Shown here: positions 58,199 through 64,000 of the stretch, in pieces
Numbering within the stretch: position 1 is the first letter of the stretch
How the letters are laid out: every line of letters starts with the position of its first letter
From: Hymenobacter norwichensis DSM 15439
Lineage (GTDB): Bacteria > Bacteroidota > Bacteroidia > Cytophagales > Hymenobacteraceae
Direction: 5' to 3'
NCBI RefSeq assembly: GCF_000420705.1
Contig: NZ_ATVL01000007.1
Location: 1-64,000, forward strand
Length of the DNA stretch: 64,000 nucleotides
Program-made: the position numbers and the translations under genes
The notes under the pieces: generated by a model
Databases searched by the model: none
Told to the model about the DNA's origin: nothing
What the model saw: only the letters and a program-made list of their open reading frames with translations

Positions 58199-59497
58199 CT
58201 ATGCTAGCTTCCCTTTTATCCGGTAGCCGTACAGCCCGAAGAGCAGCACCACTAGGTAGCAGACCAGCGGGATGAGGTAGCCAATCTGGATATTGTCGCC
58301 GCGCAGGTCGATGAGGGAGCCCATCAGATAGGGCATAATGGCGCCGCCCACAATCGACATGACCAGCCACGACGAGCCAGGTTTGGTGTCGTCGCCGAGG
58401 CCGGCAATGCCCAGGGCGAAGATGGTGGGGAACATGATACTCATGAAGAAGCCCAGCCCGCCAAGCGCGTAAATGACGTAGGCCCCGTCGCCGAACACAG
58501 CCACCGCACACAGCGCCATAGCAACGATGGCGTAAATCGAGAGTAGCTTTTGCGAGGCGATGTACTTCAGCAAAGCGGTGCCAATGAAGCGCCCCACCAT
58601 GAACAACAGCCCGTACACGGCCAAATAATTGCCGGCCGTTATTTCATCGACACCCGCCCCTTGCTTGGCCATCCGAATGAAGAAGCTGGTCACGCATACC
58701 TGCGCCCCCACGTAGAAAAACTGCGCCACCACGGCCCACGTGAGGTGCCGATGCTTGAGCACCGCGAAGAAGCCACCGCCTTCGGAGGGCTCGGCTTCGG
58801 CGGCCTTCACTTCGGGCAGCTTGCTGAAAAAGAACAGCACTGCCACGGCTACCAGCACGCCGCCCAGCACGATATATGGCAGCTTCACGGCGGCCGCTTC
58901 GTGATTGAGGTAGGTTGTGCGTACCGTGTCGGTCATGGCCGCCAGCTGCTCCTTGCTGTACTCTTTGCCCGATAGAATCATCCGAGTGCCGATGAGCGGC
59001 GCCACGAAAACGGCCAAGCCGTTGAAGGCCGCCGCCAGGTTCAGCCGGCTGGTTGAGGATTCGGGTGGGCCGAGTACGGCGGCGTAGGGGTTGGCGGCCG
59101 TTTCCAGCGTGGTCAGGCCGCAGCCGATGATGAACAGCGCGGTTAGGAACAGGCCGTAGGAACGGGCATCGGCGGCGGGCACGAACAGGAAAGCCCCACC
59201 CGCAAAGGCCAGCAAGCCCAGGATGATGGTCGTCTTGTAGCCCAGCCGCTTCAGCAGGATTCCGGCCGGAATAGCCATCAGAAAGTAGGCCAGAAACACG
59301 GCCGTATCAACCAAGGTAGACTGCCGGTTGTTGAGCTGGCAGGCCTTTTGGAGGTGCGGAATCAGGATGGAATCCAGGCTGTGCGCCATGCCCCACAGAA
59401 AGAATACGCCCACCACCAGGATGAACGGGAACAGGTAATTCCGGTTCTGGTCGGTGGTAGCGACGGCAATGGGGGCAGCAGTGGTGGGGAGGGCCAT
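58199..59497 (-). CDS. fucP: FucP-type sugar MFS transporter
   Basis: 432 residues, about twelve hydrophobic segments. PFILVVGVFFLWGMAHSLDSILIPHLQ, QSTLVDTAVFLAYFLMAIPAG and TTLETAANPYAAVLGPPESS are typical of the L-fucose:H+ symporter family, which also includes galactose/glucose transporters. Probable proton-driven uptake of L-fucose or a related monosaccharide (L-galactose, rhamnose) released in the periplasm. Directly upstream of GH106 in the same operon. Confidence 0.9.
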   Translation of the reverse strand: MALPTTAAPIAVATTDQNRNYLFPFILVVGVFFLWGMAHSLDSILIPHLQKACQLNNRQSTLVDTAVFLAYFLMAIPAGILLKRLGYKTTIILGLLAFAGGAFLFVPAADARSYGLFLTALFIIGCGLTTLETAANPYAAVLGPPESSTSRLNLAAAFNGLAVFVAPLIGTRMILSGKEYSKEQLAAMTDTVRTTYLNHEAAAVKLPYIVLGGVLVAVAVLFFFSKLPEVKAAEAEPSEGGGFFAVLKHRHLTWAVVAQFFYVGAQVCVTSFFIRMAKQGAGVDEITAGNYLAVYGLLFMVGRFIGTALLKYIASQKLLSIYAIVAMALCAVAVFGDGAYVIYALGGLGFFMSIMFPTIFALGIAGLGDDTKPGSSWLVMSIVGGAIMPYLMGSLIDLRGDNIQIGYLIPLVCYLVVLLFGLYGYRIKGKLA

Positions 59498-59515
59498 GGG
59501 CGGGATTTAGAGAAG

Positions 59516-59632
59516 TAAGAACTTAGATGGGAGAGCTTGGAAGAGAGAAATTACAACGGAACACTTAGCTACCAGAGCCTAGAAGCAGGAAAGGACGTTT
59601 CTAAGCTCTAATATCTGACATCTAAGTTCTAA
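59516..59632. repeat. Imperfect intergenic inverted repeat (TCTAAGTTCTAA type)
   Basis: AGAACTTAGATG at the left and CATCTAAGTTCT at the right flank a region with GAGAGCTT and AAGCTCTA, which also pair. It lies between MaoC and the FucP-type gene. Not a member of families A to C. Confidence 0.6.
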
Positions 59633-60072
59633 GCGCGCAGTTTCACCACCAGCAGATGGTCACAGGCCAGCACCACTTCGCCGTGCTCGTTGATGACTTC
59701 CACGTGCTCGGTCACGGTGCCGTAGCCGGGCTTTTTGCCTTCCTCTTTGTTGGAAATCGTGACTTCGGAGTGGATGGTGTTGCCAATGAACACTGGCTTC
59801 ACGAACCGCAGCCGGTCGTAGCCCTTGGAAAACGCCTCGGGGTTGATTTCGGAAGCTGTGAGGCCGATGCCGATGCTGAAAATCATGGTGCCGTGCGCGA
59901 TGCGCTGGCCAAACGGCTGTGTTTTGCACCACTCGGCATCGAGGTGGTGGGGGAAAAAGTCGCCGGTGTGCCCGGCATGCACCACGAAGTCCGTCTCGGT
60001 GATGGTGCGGCCAAGGGTCACGCGCTTCTCGCCAAGGGTGTAGTCTTCGAAGAAGGTGGATTTGAAGTACAT
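59629..60072 (-). CDS. MaoC-family hotdog-fold dehydratase
   Basis: 147 residues, complete single hotdog domain: [26 protein letters not shown] with the Asp/His pair, then [18 protein letters not shown], as in R-specific enoyl-CoA hydratases. No signal peptide. It would hydrate or dehydrate an acyl-CoA. A CoA-transferase in the same operon (62,744-63,979) can provide the CoA ester. The substrate is unknown. Repeat A13 lies upstream. Confidence 0.9.
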   Translation of the reverse strand: MYFKSTFFEDYTLGEKRVTLGRTITETDFVVHAGHTGDFFPHHLDAEWCKTQPFGQRIAHGTMIFSIGIGLTASEINPEAFSKGYDRLRFVKPVFIGNTIHSEVTISNKEEGKKPGYGTVTEHVEVINEHGEVVLACDHLLVVKLRA

Positions 60073-60136
60073 GTCTTGTTTGTTGATTGCTGGTAGTTGC
60101 TTGTTAATCAGGCAGGTCCGTCATGTCGATGGTAGG

Positions 60137-60233
60137 CCGTCATGCAGAGCGCCGCGAAGTATCTCGCGTGCTGAGGTTGTGGTGCACTCCGGCGTCAGCA
60201 CGCGAGATGCTTCGCGGCGCTCTGCATGACGGG
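60137..60233. repeat. Family A palindromic repeat (A13)
   Basis: Arms CCGTCATGCAGAGCGCCGCG and CGCGGCGCTCTGCATGACGG with loop GGTTGTGGTGCACTCCGGC. The GCCGCG variation is matched in both arms. A stray CCGTCATG precedes it at 60118. Confidence 0.92.
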
Positions 60234-60239
60234 CTTTGG

Positions 60240-61340
60240 TTAGTGGGGCTGCTCTTTTATGACTTCGGCTTGCACGCCGCCCGTGTCGCTGGAGGTGTAG
60301 GCGGCTTCCACTACGGCCATGGTTTTTATTATGTCTTCCACGCTGGTGGGCAGGGTGTCGATTTCGCCGTTTTTGTACTGCATCAGAGTGCCCATCGTGC
60401 CCATGAAAGCGTCGGGGAACCAGGAGCCTTCTAGGTCTACGGTGTGCCAGGTGGGCTTCCCGTCTTCGCGCAGCAGGCAGTACTCGAACTTGTCTGGGAC
60501 GCCATGGGGGTAGTCCATCAGCAACCCCATGCGGGCTTTAATGGCGCCTTTCGTGCCTTCCCACTTGATGAAGCTCTCCTGATTTGCGGGGCCGAAGGAG
60601 TGGTCGTGGTTGGTGTTGATGACGGCGTGCATCGTGTCGCCGTAGTCGAATAAGATAGTGGAGCGCGACGACGACAGCGCCTTGGCCGGGTGCTTCAGGG
60701 TTTTGGCCATCACGCTGTTTGGGTCGCCGAGGAAGCTGCGAATCAGGTCGATGTAGTGGATGCTGTGGTACTGGATTTCCAGGCGCGGGTGTACCATCAC
60801 GTGCGGAAACAGCTCCCACGGCGTTTCCAGCGTCACGCGCACTTCCATATCGTACAGCTCCCCAATGAGGCCCTGCCGAATCATCTCGCGGGCGGCACTC
60901 ACGTAGGGCGCAAACCGCAGCTGGCAGTTGATGGCGGCCGTGAGGTTTTTGCGGCGGCACACCTCCAATATCTCCTGGCTCTGCCAGAAATAGTCGCCCA
61001 TCGGCTTCTGAATCAGCACCCCGCAGCCGTCGGGCAACTGGTTGAGCGTTTCCACGAAGTGCTCGGGCATGATGGTGATGTCGTAGACGGCGTTGGCGGG
61101 CGCGTGGGCCACGGCCTCCGCCACCGAGTCGTAGACGTGCGGAATGTTCCAGGCGGCAGCCAGCTTCTCAGCGCGGGCGCGGGTGCGGTTGGTGATGCCC
61201 ACCACCTCGAACCCCGCCTTGCGGTAGGCCGGCAAATGCGCATCGCCCACAATGCCGCCCGCGCCAATCACCACGATGGGCAGCGGCTGCTTGGGCCGGA
61301 CGGGCAGGTAGGGAATGGGCGTGTCCTGTATCTTAAACAT
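60240..61340 (-). CDS. Gfo/Idh/MocA-family oxidoreductase
   Basis: 366 residues, no signal peptide. Rossmann domain LPIVVIGAGGIVGDAHLPAYRK, AVYDITIMPEH and VLIQKPMG (QKP instead of EKP), then a C-terminal domain with HPRLEIQYHSIHYIDLIRSFLG. NAD(P)-dependent oxidation of a sugar or sugar acid is the family role. It is distinct from the copy at 43,931. It sits in an operon with CoA-transferase, solute-binding-like protein and MaoC, hinting that its product enters a CoA-dependent route. Confidence 0.88.
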   Translation of the reverse strand: MFKIQDTPIPYLPVRPKQPLPIVVIGAGGIVGDAHLPAYRKAGFEVVGITNRTRARAEKLAAAWNIPHVYDSVAEAVAHAPANAVYDITIMPEHFVETLNQLPDGCGVLIQKPMGDYFWQSQEILEVCRRKNLTAAINCQLRFAPYVSAAREMIRQGLIGELYDMEVRVTLETPWELFPHVMVHPRLEIQYHSIHYIDLIRSFLGDPNSVMAKTLKHPAKALSSSRSTILFDYGDTMHAVINTNHDHSFGPANQESFIKWEGTKGAIKARMGLLMDYPHGVPDKFEYCLLREDGKPTWHTVDLEGSWFPDAFMGTMGTLMQYKNGEIDTLPTSVEDIIKTMAVVEAAYTSSDTGGVQAEVIKEQPH

Positions 61341-61377
61341 GGTAGATCTGATAATTTAATTTGAGAACTAAGCAGCT

Positions 61378-61492
61378 CGTCATGCAGAGGCGCAGCCGAA
61401 GCATCTCGCTCGAATCGTTGAATCGGCTCTGCAACGTCAGCAGGCGAGATGCTTCGTCCCTGGCTTGATGCGCCACATGCTCTGCATGACGG
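61378..61492. repeat. Composite family A repeat (A14)
   Basis: Left arm CGTCATGCAGAGGCGCAGCC, right arm of the GTCCCTGGCTTGATGCG subtype. Loop CTCGAATCGTTGAATCGGCT is the inverse of the A9 loop although the arms have the same order. Confidence 0.88.
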
Positions 61493-61506
61493 TTGAAAAT
61501 GAGGTT

Positions 61507-62754
61507 CTACTTAGCTGCATGGTCGAGTAGGTTGAGTTGGCGTTGACCCTCGGCAAGCAGCTCCGCCACGGGCGTATCGGAATTGATAGCCCGCAATACC
61601 ACTTCATCAATGATGGCGGCAATGGCGGCCCAATTCGCTTTCTGCGGCAAGCTGTTGGCTTGCTGATGCAGCATTTCCAGCTTGTGGTAGTAAGGCACCA
61701 GGGCGTTAATTTCCGCATCGTGCCAGGTGGAAATGCGGCAGCCGATACCGCCTTCCAGCGTCAGGAGCTTGTCGTTGGGCGCGCTAACAGCGAAACGGAT
61801 AAAGTCGTAAGCCACGTCCTTGTGGCGGCTGCCTGCCCCGATGGCGTACAGCCAGTACACGTTCAGCGAAGTGGACTGCCCGCCCGCGCCCCGCGGAATG
61901 CTGGTGATATCCACCTTGCCTTTCACGGCGGAAGCTTCGTCCACCTCACACACCGCCGCAAACCCAAACCAGTTGATGGTCATGGCCGCCTCGCCCCGGG
62001 CAAACGCCTGCCCCGCCGCCACCGATTCGTAGCTCCCGGACTTGGGGTGCACGGCCGTGGTGTCGTTGAGCAGCGCGCGGTAGTAGGTCAGGCCATCGAT
62101 GGCCGCCTGGGAGTTGATGGTCACGCGGCCCGTTTCATCCACGAGCTGGCCGCCGCGGGTCCAGAGGTGCAGGCAGAAGTCAAACACCGTGTTGTGCCCA
62201 TCGGGGTAGCCGGCGGCGACGAGGCCGTAGAGGTTTTCCGCGGGCCGGTGGAAGAAGCGCGCTACGTTCAGGAACTCCTCCCAGGTTTCGGGTACCTGCA
62301 ACGGGCGGCCGTGCTGCTGCTGGAAGGCGGCCTGCTCTTGTGGGCTGTCGAATAGGTCTTTGCGGTAAATCAGGCACTCGGGACCATCATGAAACGGCAG
62401 CCCCACCACCGCGTCGCCGTACTGCTGCATGGTGCGCAACGAGGCGCTCCAGCCGTGCGGGAAGTCAGCTGGTGGGTTTTCGTTGATATAGGGGGTTAGG
62501 TTTTCGAGCGCGCCGCTGCTGTGTGCTTCCAGGAGCCAGTCGGTGTTGATGTGGGCCACGTCCCAGTTGCCGCGTAGCAACCCCTTGTCGGTCAGCAGGC
62601 TGTGGTGCAGCTCGTGCAAATCCATCGGCACCATTTCCACGGCCAGTTGGCAGCCGGAGTACTGGCAGTAGTTGGCCCACAGCTTCGCCAGGGCACTCTC
62701 GAAGGGGCCGAACTTGCGGACCGCAATGCGGAAAGTGGACGAGTCAGACGCCAT
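61507..62754 (-). CDS. Solute-binding-protein-like protein lacking a signal peptide
   Basis: 415 residues of bacterial type-1 extracellular solute-binding fold: [91 protein letters not shown]. The N-terminus [12 protein letters not shown] has no hydrophobic segment and no lipobox, and the start is fixed by an 11-nt overlap with the CoA-transferase stop. No ABC permease or ATPase gene is in the window. It is therefore either a cytoplasmic sugar/sugar-acid binding protein or a repurposed enzyme. Function unknown. Confidence 0.82.
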   Translation of the reverse strand: MASDSSTFRIAVRKFGPFESALAKLWANYCQYSGCQLAVEMVPMDLHELHHSLLTDKGLLRGNWDVAHINTDWLLEAHSSGALENLTPYINENPPADFPHGWSASLRTMQQYGDAVVGLPFHDGPECLIYRKDLFDSPQEQAAFQQQHGRPLQVPETWEEFLNVARFFHRPAENLYGLVAAGYPDGHNTVFDFCLHLWTRGGQLVDETGRVTINSQAAIDGLTYYRALLNDTTAVHPKSGSYESVAAGQAFARGEAAMTINWFGFAAVCEVDEASAVKGKVDITSIPRGAGGQSTSLNVYWLYAIGAGSRHKDVAYDFIRFAVSAPNDKLLTLEGGIGCRISTWHDAEINALVPYYHKLEMLHQQANSLPQKANWAAIAAIIDEVVLRAINSDTPVAELLAEGQRQLNLLDHAAK

Positions 62755-64000
62755 AGCGGAAGGCAGTTAGGTTGGCTATTTCCTGAAGGATGGCCTCGTT
62801 GTCTTGCCCGAGCTTGGGGGAGCCTTTCGCGGAAGTCAGCAACTCGCCATCCAGGCGGATGGGGCAGCGGGTGGTCTGGTACTGGTAGCCGTCCACCATG
62901 CGCACGCCCTGCACCATATCTAGGGTTTTGAAGCCTTCGTGCGCCATCAACTGGTTCCAGATCAGAACGTTGGCGCACCAAATATCGGCGGGTTCCAGAA
63001 TGGCTAGCCAGGCTTCGGTGGTGTCGGTTTGCAGGTGTTTGGCCAGCGTGGCCTTGATTTCGTCGCGTTGGGCGAAGGCCTGCGCCGGCTCGGGGTAGGC
63101 CAATAGCGCGTCACACCCCAGCAGCTTACCCAGCACCGGAATCGAGCCCATAGCCAAGGCCAAGTAGCCGTTTTGGGTTTGGTAGATGCCGTAGGGCGCG
63201 CCGAGGTAGGCGTGGGCGTTGTTGTGCTGGGTGCGCTGGGGGAGTTGGCCGCCGTCGTTGAAGAAGGTGGTGATGGTCTCGAATTGGAAATCAAACGCCG
63301 ATTCCAGCATGCTCACTTGCACCAGCCCGCCTTCGCCACTGGTGCTGCGGCGCATTAAACAAGCCAAGAGGCCCTGCGCCAAATGCGCGCCGGCCAGCAT
63401 GTCTACAATGGATAAGCCCATCGGGACCGGGCCGGCGTCGGCATTGCCGCTCAGCCACGTCAAACCCGAAACGGATTGCAGCAGCAGGTCCTGACCGGGC
63501 TTGTCGCGCCACGGGCCTTCGGCGCCGTAGCCGGATATTTCGCCGTACACCACGTTGGGGTTCAGTTGCTTGACGCTGGCGTAGTCGAAGCCAAGGCGCT
63601 CCATCACGCCGGGGCGGTAGTTGTGCATCACCACGTTGGCCTGCCGAACCAACTCGCGCACCTGCTCCCGGTCCAGCTCGTTTTTGAGGTCGGCGGTGAA
63701 GCTTTCCTTGTTGCGGTTGATGGCGTGGAACACCGACGACTCGCCATTCATAATGACGTTCGAGGTGTACAGGTGCCGGCAGATGTCGCCGGTTTCGGGC
63801 CGCTCAATCTTGATAACCCGCGCCCCCAAGTCGGCCAACCGCAAGGCAGCGGAAGGGCCAGAGAGGAACTGGCTGAAATCAACCACCAAGTAGCCTTCCA
63901 GGGGCTTGTGCTGACTGGGAACACTAGGCGCGGACTCAGAAATAGGGCTAGGAGCCGCGGCCACTACCTGCGAATCCAACTGGAATTCCTGCTGAATGGT
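62744..64000 (-). CDS. CaiB/BaiF-type CoA-transferase (5' end at window edge)
   Basis: At least 418 residues; the frame stays open to the window edge, so the true start is uncertain (a TTG at 63979 is only one option). Class III CoA-transferase: [47 protein letters not shown], then [20 protein letters not shown] with the catalytic Asp. It moves CoA between carboxylic acids. The stop overlaps the solute-binding-like gene by 11 nt. The operon also has MaoC, suggesting degradation of a carboxylic acid through its CoA ester. Confidence 0.9.
   Translation of the reverse strand, partial: TIQQEFQLDSQVVAAAPSPISESAPSVPSQHKPLEGYLVVDFSQFLSGPSAALRLADLGARVIKIERPETGDICRHLYTSNVIMNGESSVFHAINRNKESFTADLKNELDREQVRELVRQANVVMHNYRPGVMERLGFDYASVKQLNPNVVYGEISGYGAEGPWRDKPGQDLLLQSVSGLTWLSGNADAGPVPMGLSIVDMLAGAHLAQGLLACLMRRSTSGEGGLVQVSMLESAFDFQFETITTFFNDGGQLPQRTQHNNAHAYLGAPYGIYQTQNGYLALAMGSIPVLGKLLGCDALLAYPEPAQAFAQRDEIKATLAKHLQTDTTEAWLAILEPADIWCANVLIWNQLMAHEGFKTLDMVQGVRMVDGYQYQTTRCPIRLDGELLTSAKGSPKLGQDNEAILQEIANLTAFRYGV

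Noticed and set aside
58152..58511. N-terminal 120-codon extension of the GH106 gene
   Set aside because: It overlaps the C-terminal part of the FucP-type gene out of frame, and a proper signal peptide starts at 58151.
3887..61492. Dispersed palindromes considered as a CRISPR array
   Set aside because: Copies are kilobases apart, each is an isolated hairpin, there are no spacers of regular size and no cas genes.
61507..62754. Solute-binding-like protein as part of a classical ABC importer
   Set aside because: No signal peptide or lipobox, and no permease or ATPase gene in the window, so an importer cannot be claimed.
1..64000. tRNA, rRNA, classical insertion sequence or phage genes
   Set aside because: Looked for and not seen; no transposase, integrase or cloverleaf-like sequence was recognised.

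Overview
The window is high-GC DNA from a Bacteroidota bacterium. A SusC/SusD pair, many secreted or lipoprotein carbohydrate enzymes, a TAnnTTTG-type promoter candidate and the style of the interspersed palindromes all point to this. The look is that of Hymenobacter or a close relative in the Cytophagales, but the genus is an inference. Nearly the whole window is one very large polysaccharide utilisation locus (PUL). Its enzyme families (GH28, GH78 twice, GH95, GH106, GH127, GH140, GH141, two GH2, PL1, a BT1017/CE19-like esterase, a sialate/acetyl esterase, a rhamnose mutarotase) match the set known from rhamnogalacturonan-II (RG-II) and pectin breakdown in Bacteroides.

Layout. Positions 1-13,546 (+ strand) hold the end of an unknown gene, an MGH1-like hydrolase, GH28, GH95, a multidomain GH2, a sodium/solute symporter and a DHDPS-family aldolase. 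An AraC-type regulator (minus strand) sits at 13,637-14,530, followed by a 637-bp regulatory gap. Positions 15,168-31,395 (+) carry a fucose-isomerase-like enzyme, SusC, SusD, PL1, GH140, a GH43-like lipoprotein, a beta-propeller protein, a small DUF559 nuclease element and a GH2. An AT-rich foreign island follows (31,516-32,738: DUF5713 and a PLD-like nuclease). Positions 32,940-47,097 (+) carry GH78, a sialidase-like protein, the esterase, GH141, GH78 with a secreted rhamnose mutarotase, an oxidoreductase, a GIY-YIG nuclease element and a second symporter. A perfect hairpin at 47,142-47,183 separates this arm from the convergent minus-strand arm (63,979 down to 47,220): CoA-transferase, a solute-binding-like protein without signal peptide, oxidoreductase, MaoC, FucP-type transporter, GH106, GH127, SASA esterase, DUF5703 hydrolase and an old-yellow-enzyme-type reductase.

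How it works together: SusCD imports oligosaccharides released by the secreted lyases and hydrolases. Periplasmic enzymes remove rhamnose, fucose or L-galactose, apiose, L-arabinose and uronic residues. Symporters and FucP take up the monosaccharides. The isomerase, aldolase, oxidoreductases and the CoA-transferase/MaoC branch would catabolise them.

The second theme is palindromic repeat elements. Almost every intergenic gap longer than about 100 bp between co-directional PUL genes is filled by one of three families (called A, B and C here). Two of the gaps hold a small nuclease gene lying exactly between repeat arms: DUF559 in family C and GIY-YIG in family A. One family-C element lies in frame inside the signal-peptide region of a real gene. 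Loop orientation and arm types are shuffled between copies. This repeat/nuclease system is the most unusual thing in the window.
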